Below are positions 23,501-35,100 of a stretch of 64,000 nt of DNA, piece after piece; position 1 is the stretch's first letter; each line of letters starts with the position of its first letter. Under the pieces are notes generated by a model. The model did no database searches. It was not told the DNA's origin and saw only the letters and a list, made by a program, of their open reading frames with translations. The position numbers were made by a program, and so were the translations under genes. Origin of the DNA: Sphaerolaimus hirsutus (Eukaryota; Nematoda; Chromadorea; Monhysterida; Sphaerolaimidae); assembly GCA_964036195.1 (NCBI GenBank), contig OZ038459.1, forward strand, positions 10,475,206-10,539,205, read 5' to 3'.

Positions 23501-26500
23501 CAAGTTTCATGATGGAAAATTAACAATGTTCTATCAGATAGGAAATTTGAAATGACATAATTCGCTAGAATTTAGTTGCCACAAATTCAGTTGACATCCC
23601 GCGTGTGTGGCACAATTTGAGTTTTTAATTCGCTTCTTTTTGCATCCACATGCTGGCCCTCCAAATTAGCACGTTGCCAGACTGATACGCCAATTTCCTT
23701 TCGTCTTCTCAGGCATCCGCAACATCAACGACGCTGGGCAGGCGAAAATCGCCGCCAAGGAACTACTGCGCACGGTGGTCGGCATGCAGCACATGGACCA
23801 GTGGAAGATGACCGACGGGCCCAAAATAATGCAGCACGCGCTCATCCACAAGTTCGTGCAGCACCCGGAGCTGCGCCAAAAGTTACTGGACACCGGCGAT
23901 GGTTTGCTCGTGCACGCGTTTGAGGGCGACAAGGTTTTCGGCTCTGGCACTAAGGTTGAGGATTTTCAGGAGTGGGCTAAGGAGAACAAGGGGGAGACCA
24001 TCACGGTGAGGAGGGTATGCGGGGATTCTAACTTCGGCTTGACGAGCGTCATATTAAAGTGCTTAAACATTATCGACTACCGAAAAAACATTGTTCTGCT
24101 TTGAACGCACATCAGTTCACCTGAATGAATTGTAGTTGACGGACACGCCAATTCGGTAAACTCAAATGCCCCCAAGGATGATTTATTAATATTCAAAATG
24201 CAAGTATTCATTTATTTGACTCAAAAATTTCAAATAGTAATTTCGATTCAGGTGCCCCGCCGGCTGGACGACCACACGCTGTCCTACTGCCCCAAGGTGG
24301 CCAAGGGCAAGAACGCGCTCGGCGTGCTGCTCATGATGGTGCGCGCCGACATCCGGGACTTCTTCGACAAGCAGAATGATGGCGGCAAGATCGACCCGGA
24401 CGATCCCGTTATGTGTGTCGCGTTGGAGGCGTTGAAACTCACGCCCAAGGTTTGGAGGGGTGAATTTTGATCGTTGTGTGACCGGACTGGTGACTAGGGT
24501 TATTCGGTATGGCCTTCGAAAAAAACGGGTGTCTTGCTTTTGATAGCGGAAAGATGGGTATCTCGGCTAGGGTTCAAACGGGATTGACTTTTCGGGATCG
24601 GGATTGTTTTTTTGAGATTTCGGGATCGGGATTGGCCTTTCGGGATCGGGATCGTTGGAGTTTTTTCGGGATCGGGATATAGGCCTAAAAATTGGTTTTC
24701 AGGGTTGTTTTTTCCTGATATTTTCACAGAATGACCCAAAACACATAACACAATGGATGCCAAATACGTTGTATTAAATTGGCATCCAAAACAATGCTAT
24801 AAATTCATTTAGGCACTGCGCAATGGGCTGCCTGGTATTGTCATTCACACCACTGTCTACCATATGTGCATGTGTTTAAACCTTCAACTATCATAATGGC
24901 TACTGTATCGAGTCCATTTGTAGTGGTGTCCATGCCCACGCAACAGAGCATAGAGGGAGGTGGGGAAATGCGCGCTTGCGCGCAAAAAGTTTTGCAAACT
25001 GCATACAAAATGGTCCTTTAAAAGTGCCATTTCTTGCACCTTTTATGGCTGTGAATTTTCCGGGGTCGTGATTGGGGCATTTTTTCGGGATCGGGATTGG
25101 GATTTTCAAAGTCTCGGGATCAGGATTGGCTTTTTCAAATTTCGGGATCGGGATTGAGGTTTCGGGATCGGGACCACAAAATCCCGAAATTTCTCGGGAT
25201 TCGGGATCGGGATCCCGTTTGAACCCTAATGGGCCCACACACGCTAGTTGACATCGACACCAAATTAGGGTTCAAACGGGATTGACTTTTCGGGATCGGG
25301 ATTCACTTTTTGAGATTTCGGGATCGGGATTGGGGTTTCGGGATCGGGATTGGTTTTTTGAGATTTCGGGATTGGCCGGGATTGGGGTCACGGGATCGGG
25401 ATCGGGATTGGGATTGGCATTTTTCCGGGATCGGGATTGGGTTCTAGGGATAGAGATTTTGGCCATTTTTCTGGCATTCACAGTTGTTCATAAAGGTCTC
25501 AAAACACTGTTGGATGCCAGAAAAGTGACATAAAATTGACGCTGGGGGTTTGCCTGCACATTTCTGCATGCAAAAACGTCATTATTTCACTTTTTATAAT
25601 TTCCACTAATTTTTCCGGGATCGGGATCCCGGACTTCGGAGTTTCTCGGGATCGGGATCGGGATTTGAAAATTTTCGGGATCGGGTTCGGGATTGGTATT
25701 TTTGGATTTCGGGATCGGGATTGGGGTTTCGGGATCGGGATCGGGACTGGTAAATCCCGGAATTTCACGGGATCCGGGATCGGGATCCCGTTTGAACCCT
25801 ACACCAAATGTCAACTGGTGCCGATCCCGATTCCAAGTTTGCTGACGAGCCGACGAACGACGTTTCAACGCAAGCTTTGAATTGGGAACGGAACCAGTTG
25901 ACATTTGGTGTCGATGTCAACTAGCGTGTGTGGGGCCAATCGCTGGGATTTCAAAAAATTCTGGTCAAATAATAATCTCCCCTGAAACCCCCCCCCCCCC
26001 TCAAAATTTCCACGCTGAAAAATTAACCCCCGGGAGGTACTTCGACGAAATACGGTAATTACATAAAATTTCAACCCAATTAATAAATTTGTTTAATCAC
26101 AGGTGGAAGAAGAGAAGAAATCGCGCAAGGAAGCGTGGGAAAAGAAACAGAAAGAGAAAGCCGAGAGGGCTGCTAAGGAAGGGGAAACTGATGAGGATAA
26201 GGAAAAGGAGAAGGATAATAAGGATAAGGTGAACTTTTTTGTTCAATTAGTCCAGGCTGTGCACTGTGGGCAGTCCCAAGTAAAGTGCCAAAATTCAGAA
26301 TTAAAATGTTTTATTTTTGGTTTTGTTGACATTTTACATGGCGTTTGACACTTACAGGGCTTGGGACTGCCACCTGGTTTTGCCATTTCTTACGTGCACT
26401 TTTTTAGAGAACAGCTTTTTTATGCACGGAATCACTTTCGTGTTCGGTCAAGTCTGGGGTTAGAACCTTTTGTTGTCAGCATTTAAAGAGTCTTAAATCG

Positions 26501-27621
26501 CGATATTCATTATCAATGCGAATCAGGGCCGTATCCAGGGGGGGGCGGGGGGGGGGGCTGCAGCCCCCCCCCCCTCCCGGGGTGAGACCAAAAAGTGACC
26601 GGAAAATGCGACTTTTTCAACGTCAGCGTTAAAAATTTTGCGCGCAGGCGCGCATTCTTCACCAGACATAAGGTATTATCATCTGATTTGCTCTATGTGG
26701 CCACAAATCATTATAAATACCGCAAATCCTCGAATAAGACCCCCACCCTCGAATAACGCCTCCCTTGAATAACTCCCCCCTGTTGGCGAAGCGAGGAAAA
26801 AATAACTCCCCCCCTCGAATAACACCCCCCTCTTGAATAACTCACCCCTTTGTATGAAAATGATACAATACAAAAATACAAAAGAATATAAGCCTACAGC
26901 AGCGACAGCAGATACATGATGTGTATGAAATGTATACACTCTTTTTGTTGTTTTTGGACGGTTAAATACATGAATTACATGAGTTTACAGTACATCCATG
27001 CGGTAAATTAAATCCAAGTTTTCTGAGGAAAAAATAACTCCCCCCCTCGAATAACTCCCCCCCTTGAATAACTCCCCCCTCCAAAACGTCTGAGGAAAAA
27101 ATAACTCCCCTGGGGTCTTATTCGAGGATTTAGGGTACACTTAATGTTGTGTTTTTTGCTGTTTTGTATGTATATTTACATACATATACAGCATTCCATG
27201 GCGCTGACACTAACGCCAATGGCGCCATGGCGTGGCGCCTACTAATGGCGCTAGCGCCATGGCGCCATTCCGCCACTATGTAGCTAATATTTTAGGGGGG
27301 GGGGGCTGAGCCCCCCCCCCCTCGCCGGCCTCCGTAAACAAGCAGCCCCCCCCATCAAAAATCCTGGATACGTCCCTGATGCGAATGTTTTTCGCAATTC
27401 ATAGTCCGAATTGCGGCCAAAATAAAAAGCGCGAAGTGTGAATTGGGAAAAAAGTTCATAAAAACATGCGAAAATGTTTGTTCTGGCATTTTGTTTGTCT
27501 CAGTACACCATGAGAACTTTCTTCCGAATTTTTCCAGGAGTCTTCCAAATCCAAATCGACCGTATCCGCGGCGCTGAGCGGCAAGAAATCTTCTAAAGGG
27601 TCGAAAAGCAGCAAGGATTGA
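20501..27621 (+). CDS. NADAR/YbiA-like domain protein, 7 exons
   Basis: Exons: 20501-20606, 20848-21056, 23010-23208, 23713-24005, 24252-24449, 26103-26228, 27538-27621, all with GT-AG borders and compatible phases; stop TGA 27619-27621; 404 residues. The ATG at 20501 begins the only frame that joins exon 2. The NADAR core spans about residues 125-300: LSNLY (134-138), YPTAEHYYQACK (149-160), DQWKMTDGPKIM (200-211), LDTGDGLL (230-237), FGSG (247-250) and LGVLLMMVR (292-300). Known NADAR proteins (e.g. YbiA) cleave N-glycosidic bonds of ribosylated substrates, and some remove ADP-ribose; the substrate here is unknown. An aromatic-substituted VFGSG stands where WG.G is common. The N-terminus (1-105) is unassigned. 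Exons 6-7 add a Lys/Glu- then Ser/Lys-rich tail. Introns hold many transposons. Domain call is confident; exact ends are inferred. Confidence 0.85.
21135..21300. mobile_element. CGGGATCGGGATT hAT-like fragment (intron 2)
   Basis: Starts TAGGGTTCAAACGG, then repeats TCGGGATCGGGATTGG. No inverted right end is seen before the next element at 21399, so it is truncated. Confidence 0.65.
21399..22036. mobile_element. hAT-like MITE, TTTTTAAAAAAAC family (intron 2)
   Basis: Ends TAGGGTTGG and CCAACCCTA are flanked by the perfect TSD GTGATGGC (21391-21398, 22037-22044). It is in the same orientation as, and nearly identical to, 5660-6302. Confidence 0.9.
22594..22697. mobile_element. Very short hAT-like MITE (intron 2)
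   Basis: A 104-bp insertion beginning CAGGGATGG and ending TTTTTTCATCC, between copies of CTTGGGAT (22586-22593 and 22698-22705). It lies in a GATAGATAG-family remnant (about 22255-22745). Confidence 0.65.
23395..23616. mobile_element. CACACGCTAGTTGACA TIR MITE (intron 3)
   Basis: Left end ATTGGGCCC...CACACGCTAGTTGACA; right end GTTGACATCCCGCGTGTGTGG. It occupies much of the 504-bp intron between exons 3 and 4 of the NADAR gene. Confidence 0.7.
24568..25228. mobile_element. CGGGATCGGGATT hAT-like element (intron 5)
   Basis: Inverted ends TAGGGTTCAAACGGGAT and ATCCCGTTTGAACCCTA enclose two CGGGATC arrays and a central block with TGCGCGCTTGCGCGC (24969-24983). The 8-bp flanks do not match, so the two ends may come from a rearranged pair. 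Confidence 0.7.
25229..25940. mobile_element. CACACGCTAGTTGACA MITE, interrupted (intron 5)
   Basis: Left end GGGCCCACACACGCTAG; right end CTAGCGTGTGTGGGGCC. It is split by the hAT-like insertion 25266-25801, which duplicated CACCAAAT of this MITE. The uninterrupted relative at 29536-29706 shows the pre-insertion order. Confidence 0.8.
25266..25801. mobile_element. CGGGATCGGGATT hAT-like element with TSD
   Basis: TAGGGTTCAAACGGGAT and its complement are bounded by the perfect TSD CACCAAAT (25258-25265, 25802-25809). The subterminal regions are almost entirely CGGGATCGGGATTGGG-type repeats. Confidence 0.9.
25945..26057. mobile_element. CCGTATT-type element, right part (intron 5)
   Basis: Right end CGACGAAATACGGTA at 26057, with C-rich blocks upstream. 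The left half is missing. It ends 46 bp before exon 6 of the NADAR gene. Confidence 0.6.
26268..26373. mobile_element. GGCAGTCCCAAG TIR MITE (intron 6)
   Basis: Starts GGGCAGTCCCAAG and ends CTTGGGACTGCC, with AAAGTG/ACACTT words inside. It is a short member of the family seen at 4657-4862 and 63278-63527. Confidence 0.65.
26524..27378. mobile_element. hAT-like element, CGTATCCAGG family (intron 6)
   Basis: Ends CAGGGCCGTATCCAGG and CCTGGATACGTCCCTG lie between perfect TSDs ATGCGAAT (26516-26523, 27379-27386). It includes TTTTGCGCGCAGGCGCGC near 26637 and GGCGCCATGGCG palindromes. A CCGCAAATCC element is nested at 26718-27137. Confidence 0.9.
26718..27137. mobile_element. CCGCAAATCCTCGAATAAGAC subtype of TA element
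   Basis: Ends TACCGCAAATCCTCG and CGAGGATTTAGGGTA, with TA at both edges. The arms repeat CTCGAATAACTCCCCC. This is a variant of the CCGTATT group with different subterminal modules. Confidence 0.75.
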
Positions 27622-28063
27622 ACGTGAGAAAAACGTAAATATATGAGTGAGGTGTTTGGGAATGATGTTTTGACGTTGCATTTTTCTTGATTTGTTTTTC
27701 ATTGTCTTCTGCTTTTCAATTTGTCTGTTATTTTGTTTTTCCTATATGCTAGTTTGGTGCAGTCCAACGTTCGAGGGGCTGATTTTAGTTGACGTTTTTC
27801 CTTTGCTAGGCGTCTCTTAGGATTGGGTTAGAATATGCCCATTTTAGGCACATCTCTAAGCAAATGAGTGAATGGTTGGTTATGGATTTGCATCAATTGG
27901 TGTGTTTGGCGAGCCCTAGCTGATTTAGAATTTAGCCTGTGTTTGTATTCTCTGTGGTGGCGTTTATATTGCTCTTTCGTTTGGTGTTTTTACATGATGT
28001 TGCGGCAGATGTGTTGTGCATTCATGCCCATAACTATAAAAAATAATTGAAAAAAACATTAAA

Positions 28064-28069
28064 ATAAAA
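28064..28069 (+). terminator. Candidate poly(A) signal, NADAR gene
   Basis: AATAAA about 440 bp past the NADAR stop codon, in an A-rich stretch. The sequence only allows this as a candidate. Confidence 0.35.
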
Positions 28070-28796
28070 AAAACACGAAAAAAAACTTTAGAATCATTCC
28101 TTATACTACCCTTTTTCGTGTGTTATCATTTTCATTTTTATATTTTTTTATCGCAAAACAATATTCATTAAAAACAAAAACAAACAAAAAATTCAAAGGC
28201 TAATTTTATCAAACCATACAACAAAAACCCTAAATATAGGAAGTTTCGGGCACAAATGCATGATTTCTGTCTTGAGTGATCTGTGACAGAATTTCATGCC
28301 ATAGCGGGTCTTTTTTGGGCCAGCTTTCAGATCAAAACTTGTATCGTGCGTATTTACGTTGTGTTTCTAAGATCACGGTGATTTTTGTTGATCGATTTGT
28401 TGATTACGTTTTTGTGTACGTTTCCGCGGATGCGTGTGCTACGTGGTTGTGAGTTCTAACGCGTGAAGGAGTATTATTACGTCATCAATTCCCTAGTTCC
28501 CGGCGATTAAATAAAATAATCCCTTCAAAAAAAGTTCACGCTGAGCATGCGCATCGACTGAATTTGATTGTTTGTGTGTTTTTTTGTCAGTATTAAGGGT
28601 TTCGCGTTTTTATTTCGGGATCTTTCTATATGATGTCTGGCTAGAATACGGTTTGGAAAGAATTTTTTTGATTGAAATGTGCCCTGAAACGATGAATTCT
28701 GTTGGCCGGTTGTATTGAATATGTTAGACAAATAAGTATGTGTGTGCTGAACGCATAAACACAACTTAGTTGAGAAATGCACGAGTATGGATATCC
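28070..28796. other. No feature recognised
   Basis: AT-rich 3' flank of the NADAR gene. No repeat termini or coding frame with a known domain. Confidence 0.4.
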
Positions 28797-29044
28797 TAAT
28801 GTGCCTACACACACTAGTTTTCACCGTGACTTCGTGTGAAAACTGAAATTTTTTCAAATGCAAATGAATTCGGTTGAATGATTTAATTTTAATTAAATTT
28901 GAATATAAATACATGAAAGTAAAAGTTTGAAAATTTGAAAACTGAAACACGTATAGCATACGATAAGAGTAGGCTGAATGTCGCCATGTCGCCATTTCAG
29001 TTTTCACACGTGTCACGGTGAAAACTAGTGTGTGTAGGGCCATT
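28797..29044. mobile_element. ACACACTAGTTTTCACC TIR MITE
   Basis: Ends GCCTACACACACTAGTTTTC and its complement near 29020-29043 form an inverted repeat of about 30 bp including GTCACGGTGAAAAC. It is a diverged member of the CACACACTAG group. Confidence 0.75.
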
Positions 29045-29083
29045 ATGCTGAAAAATAATAAATTTCAACATCATTTTGTGACC

Positions 29084-29274
29084 ACACACTAGTCACTACT
29101 GTCGAAACACACGAAACTGGTGGATATTTTTCGAACACTTCAGTTTATCATTTTGAATCTTCGTCAGCAGTAGTTGACGGACCTTCATTCCGGTGAACTT
29201 ATATGCATTCAAAGCTTATTTATCGTTTTCTGAAATTTCGGCTGTAAACTAGCGTGCGTTGGGCCATTGTTGAA
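29084..29274. mobile_element. CACACACTAGTCAC TIR MITE
   Basis: Left end CCACACACTAGTCACTACTG; right end AAACTAGCGTGCGTTGGGCC. Tips match the CACACACTAG group but the interior is different. Confidence 0.55.
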
Positions 29275-29535
29275 CTGAGGTGTGGCGCAGAACAATTTTA
29301 TCGCCTGTATCCACCACAAACAGTCTTCAATGGGTGTTTTTGACACATCCTATCATCTCGCCTTATTTCGCGAATGAGGTGAATAGAGGTGTTACAACGT
29401 AAATACATGAACCGGAGTTGCAAAATGCGAACTGGAGTTGCACCAGTTGCACGTAAACAAAAACCTATGAAACAAGTCGCAGCCAATTTTTTCTATTCGT
29501 GTGTTTTGCGTGTTGGCACACATTTTTGTCCTCGT

Positions 29536-29706
29536 ATTGATCCCACACACGTTAGTTGACATCGACAGCAAATGTCAACCGGTTCCCATCCCAATTCGAA
29601 GCTTTTGCATTCGAAGGTCTATCGTCGGCTCGTCAGCAAACCTTGAATTGGGATGGGAACCAGTTGACATTTGGTGTCGATGTCAACTAGCGTATGTGGC
29701 ACCAAT
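29536..29706. mobile_element. CACACGTTAGTTGACA TIR MITE, uninterrupted
   Basis: A compact 171-bp copy with ATTGATCCCACACACG and CGTATGTGGCACCAAT ends and internal inverted words GGTTCCCATCCCAATTC. It is the uninterrupted equivalent of 25229-25940. Confidence 0.75.
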
Positions 29707-30103
29707 ATCGCGACTGTCGGATCTGATGGTGCCCAAGCCCCGATAAGTAATCTTATCAGTTTCTTTTTGAACGCCGTGCAGTGATCACATTAAAGTTCAA
29801 AGCTCACTTTTCAGCTCAATAGGAAAACACGTACTAAAATGGAATCCTATGTATTTTATCTATTTACGCCATCCGAACTTGCTACCGGATTTTCTCCACG
29901 CCTATTGACACTTCCAACGCAATGTCAAGTGATCAATTTGCCCACCCTCGAGGTGTAACAATATTTATGCATGTTCACTTGTCACATGGATGTTTGTGCC
30001 CCGCGTCGGGCGACTGTTTTCGTCAGATTTTGCCAAACTTCAGCCAGCCAAAGTGCGTGTAATTGATGAATTGGTCATGGAAAGTGGTTTGACGCTGGGT
30101 GCG
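29707..30103. other. No feature recognised
   Basis: Unique-looking sequence between a MITE and the hAT-like element at 30112. No supported gene. Confidence 0.4.
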
Positions 30104-30111
30104 CTGCCGCT

Positions 30112-31448
30112 TAGTGATGGAATGTCGCCCTTGGCGCTTGGCGCCATTTTCGCTGGCGCCAATTTGGCGCCCGGCGCCATTGTTTTGGATGGCGCCAGAA
30201 ATAGCGCCAAAATTCCGCTAATAAATGTGACCAAATAGGACATTTTTGGACATTGTATTGTAGGTCGTTACACAAAGCAGTCCCATGTACAATATGTACT
30301 ATATTTCCTTGAAATACCCCCCTCGAATTAACCCCCACCCCCTCGAAATACTCCCAGGTTTTTTCGAGCTGAGTAAAAAATTACACCCTCTCGAAATACC
30401 CCCGTCTGGAATTAGGTACATCATGTACACAATGTACATGATGTATTGATCGATGCCAATATGCATCACAGCCACACATAATAAGGCTAGTTTGTGTGGC
30501 CATCTACATTGATACATCTAACAATATCCTGTTTTGTACCTTTTATTACCAGTTTTGGGTAGGTAAAAAGCCCATTTTTACTACAGTGTCCAGTGACGAA
30601 AAATGTGGCGGTGACGCAGTGATTGTCACCGCCTGCTTTTTCGATGTCACCGCAAGAAAACTGCAGTTTGTGATCTGTATATTGCAGAACACACATTAAA
30701 TGCAATGACTGAGTTATGTTAGCCAGGGGTTACCTAGATTTCGACACTCCGGGGGTTGGACACATGGCAAATCGCTCCTCAAGAGGGATAAATAGCTGGA
30801 AAATTTTCTGGAGGGGTGGCGGGGTTGGGGTAGGGTTTCGCGTGGGTTCAATATATAATATATACAAATATTGGTGTCACTGCCTCAAAAATGCCTGTCA
30901 CTCACTGTCACCGCCAGAATTGTGGACCTTTTTTCATCTATGACAGTGTCTCGAAAATTTCTGAGGGAATAATACAGCCACCCCTCGAATACCCCCCCCC
31001 TCAACATGCCCCCTCGAAATTTGTACTCTGAAAAAAAACCCTATGGGTATTTCGACGAAATACGGGTTAGCTGCGGCGATGTAGATTGGCTGGCAGCCAT
31101 TAAAACATCATGTTCACTGCAAACATGCTGTACTTTATTACAGAGGGGGTGTCGAGTGGGGGTTATTTTTTCCCCAGCTCGCTCAGACCTGGGCGTATTT
31201 CGAAGGGGAATTAATTCAAGGGGTATTTGGAGGATATACGGTAGCATATTGCTCTTCTAAAAAAGCTTCTGTTACGATATATCTGCTAAAAGAGTGCATT
31301 TTATCGCCCGGCGCCATTTTTTCTGGCGCCCTTTGGCGCCTGGCGCCATTTTTTTAGATGGCGCCGTGGCGCCATTTTCTCTGGCGCCCGGCGCCATCAT
31401 TTTGAATGGCGCCATGGCGCCATTTTTCCTGGCGCTTTTCCATCACTA
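30112..31448. mobile_element. hAT-like element, GGCGCC palindrome family, copy 1
   Basis: Ends TAGTGATGGAA and TTCCATCACTA are flanked by CTGCCGCT/GTGCCGCT, an 8-bp TSD with one mismatch. Both subterminal zones are packed with GGCGCCATTTT and CTGGCGCC palindromes. The interior contains a CCGTATT-type insertion also present in copy 2 (62476-63855). Confidence 0.88.
30297..31075. mobile_element. CCGTATT-type element inside hAT-like copy 1
   Basis: The left end is mutated (TACTATATTTCCTTG); the right end is CGACGAAATACGGG. A GATAGATAG-type fragment (about 30725-30850) lies within it. Boundaries are approximate because both tips have decayed. Confidence 0.55.
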
Positions 31449-31456
31449 GTGCCGCT

Positions 31457-32108
31457 AACCGAGTGGGTAAATATAAATATTTACCTATTTGTAAATACGT
31501 TCTGTATGTCGTACACATTTGTCCATAAATAGAAATCATTGTGAGGGTCCGCCCTGGGTGCCACCAGGATATTTCTGTTCCCCTATCCCGGAAGTATTTA
31601 GGTATCTTCTTGCTTAAGGTGTTCACCTATTGTGTTTACTTTCTGAATAAGACCGTGTAATCTGAATGTGTCGACTTCAAAAGTTAAGCGGCCAAAATCC
31701 GCGTCAAAGTTTCTGATGTTAAGATACAATGTTAACTATTTACTTACTTTATGCGCTATTTACATTCATAACATGCATACTTTATCAAGGTGTTTGGAGG
31801 ATGTTAAATACGCGCTGGAAAATGTTAAATAATGGGTGTTAACACCCATAATCAGTTATGTTTTTCCGCCACTGCCGGAAATAAATACGATGCACTTCAT
31901 TCTGCGCAGTCACCGCAGAACATGTTTCCTTATAATGTACTTCACATAAATGCATACTCGTGATGAAATACTCGTAAGTATTCCATGCATGCGCAACTAA
32001 GAAAAGAAAGCGGCGCGACCACTTTCAGACATTCGTCAAAACGCTTTTTGCCGAACAAACGCCGCGAGAGCGGAAATGGGTTGAAGTGGCTGCGCGGCGG
32101 TGAATAGC
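31457..32108. other. 5' flank of secreted-protein gene
   Basis: No repeat termini or domain-bearing frames. It may include the promoter of the gene at 32109, but no core element stands out. Confidence 0.35.
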
Positions 32109-35100
32109 ATGCGGCATCTGCTGCTGGCGGCGGTGTGCTGCGCGGCCGCCTTTCATCTGTGCTGCGGGCAGCAGTTGCAGCAGCGCGACAGCATCTTCGA
32201 CGTGTCCACCACCGAGCAGAAAGAGCGCTGCCCTTCCGGCCACAGGATGGTTGCGGTGGATAGGAGCAGGTCAGTCCAGGCGCTCTCTTTGTAAACTGCT
32301 TCCACGTCAAGTTTGGCACCAATTTTTTTTGTGTGTGACATTGCGAGGGGTGTAGGAAGACAAAATTAGGAGGTGTAGCTCACTCATATCGACCCCTAGT
32401 ATACTTCCATCAAAATTCTTAAGGGGGCATTTTTCGATGATTGTTCTTTATGTACTTTAAAGCGTTAACCCTACCCTAGAGGGCACTGTAAAAGGTATAC
32501 CAAGTTTTCAAATGTCTAATAAAGAAGTGATGTAAAGTAAGTTATTCAATAAAAATTCGTTTGCATGTGAAAACCATCTAAAGCATAACTCTTGATACGC
32601 TTTACCTTGAAAAATATTTGCATGCACATGCGACGCGTAGATCAAAATCAAAAAGATCAAAAAATCAAAATACCGAGTAACGTACAGATGAAAATAATCA
32701 TCCACAGATCATCCCCCACGGCCAGTGGCAGCGACAAGTTACCTACATCCTCAGTGACTCTTTCTGGAATCGAATGCAGCCCCCTGCAGCGGGCCGAATG
32801 TACTCGAGACTGCGCCTGGCGCCATTCGTGCCGCCTGGCGCCCAGCTGGTGCCGCTACAGCGAAGGCAGGAGGACTTATGTGGCTGGCGCTAGAATGAAC
32901 CACAATAGTGGCAAGTTGGAGTTTTACTGCTGCGCCAGCTTTGCGGCAAGTTTTGGTGAGTTCGGAAAGTTTTGGGTATTTACCTACCGTATTACCTCGA
33001 ATTATCCCACCCTTGAATTAACCCCCCCTCGAATTAACCCCCCCTCAAAACGGGCTGGGGAAATAATAAACCCCCCCTCGAAATACCCCCCCTCCGGAAT
33101 GTACATGATGTATTTAATACTACTTATTTGCATCGCAGCTACACTTATACGCTCATTTGTGTATAAATGTACATCGAAAGCCCCAATATAACCTATTTTC
33201 TCACATTTATTACCGTTTTTGTCTGGGAAAAAGCGTGATCTTTAGTATGAATCTCACGAAATTTTCTGGCGAAATAATAAAACCCCCCTCGAATAAACCC
33301 CTCCCCTCGAATTAACCCCCCCTCAAATTATGCTGGCGAAATAATAAACCCCCATGGGGGTATTTCGAGGTAATACGGTAATTTGAAACTATGAGTGTAT
33401 TTTATCAAAGATGTTATTGCCCTCTACGCCTATTACTGCTTTTCGCGATTGCCAATTTGTGAATGACCCATGACACCAAATTCCATATATTCTGGCACCT
33501 TTCCAACACCACAGTCCACTAACCAACCCACTTACCCCGCTCAGACATGTGCAGCTGGTCGCGGGCGCGCCCGTTGCGCGGCGACGGCAGCCTGGCGCAC
33601 TTGGCCGCGCTGCAGGTGGTTTCCGGCCACGCGCCCGCCACCGACGCCGTACTCAGGGACTTCATAACCGACCCCTATGGGGGCAAAGTGACTGAATACA
33701 GGGTCGAGGTGAGGTTTTTTTTGATGGGTTTGTCGATTTAGCCTCTTACAGTTTGTGTTTGGCTGAATACACTGCTGCTTTACTAGTGCTCGAGGCTCTG
33801 CTTTTGGTTTTATTAAAATATTTACACTAATTGCAAAGAAAAATCGTCGCCGGGAGTGTGCAAAAGCTGTGATATGGTATGTGGAGTTGGGTATGAAATT
33901 TCGGTTGCTTGTTTGCTCTTTCTCGCCCAACATAAATTTTTGCAATATGTTGGCGGTCCATTTTTCGGTAGTAGGGCGTTGCCCGACGAATATGAATATA
34001 TGTGCAAACTATTTATAATCCCATCTATAACCCAAATACCGTATTTCCTCGAAATACCCCCGGGGGTGATTGTTTCAGAGTGAGAATTTTGAGGGGGGGG
34101 GGCTTATTATTTCGCCAGAATTTTTTTGGACTTTCAGTACTAATTTGTTGTTCGTAACGTACGCAGACGTGGAAAAATGCATAAAAAATCACTATGTATA
34201 AGACTCTATTGACTTGAATAAATATGTAGTTGGTATAAACAATGTTCTAACGTAACACAGACGTTGTTTTTAACGTATGTTCTGCATTGCCCGGATCACA
34301 AACCGCAGCTTTAGTCATGTATGTTCCCTTTACATACAATTGGGGGGGGGGTATTTCGAGGGGGTGGGTAATTATTTCATAGTGTCCATTTTGAGGGGGG
34401 TATTTCGAGGGGGGTATTTCGAGGAAATACGGTATGCACCAAAACTACATCTTGCCCGCATCCGCAGGTGTGCAAAGTAAGCCGAGAGCGGGCCCGCTGC
34501 GCCGTGTCGCACATGCCGCCGTCCGAGCAGCGCGCTTTCCGCCTGCTGCTGTTCAGCGCGGCCAGGGCCGACCAGTTGGCCACGTGCCAGGAGCGCGCGC
34601 TCAACGAGGCTAGCGTGCACGCGCTCAGGCAGGACATGTTCGAGGAAAGACAGGTGGGTTCAGGATGGTCATTTAACCATCGAATGCCAAGATGTTCTAA
34701 AAATAGTGCTTTTTATGCAACTTTATTCGTATTTACGTGTCTGTCAAATGTGAACACATTTGCGTCTTAACCAGGGTTGGTTTAAGTAAAATTATTTTTG
34801 CTAAAATTGTAGTAAAATTGTATAAAAATTGTATTTTATTTTAATTTTATTCTTCAATATTCCATTTAATTTTTTTTTATTCTTCAATTTTCCATTTTAT
34901 TTTAATTTTATTTTTATTTTCTGAGATTTTGCCAACCCTGGTCGTAATCATCATCCGTCGTAATAATCATAGTCGTAATCACCCTTCATCGATATCAGCC
35001 TGGCCGGATCAGAAATGTTGGTTGTGATGTATTTCCGTAACGTGAACGCTTTGTCGTCGTAAAGGTGACCCACACACTAGTTGACACAAGTGTGCCGACA

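Noticed and set aside
28525-29043. Minus-strand 172-codon frame
   Set aside because: It runs through a MITE and its flank, with no domain match.
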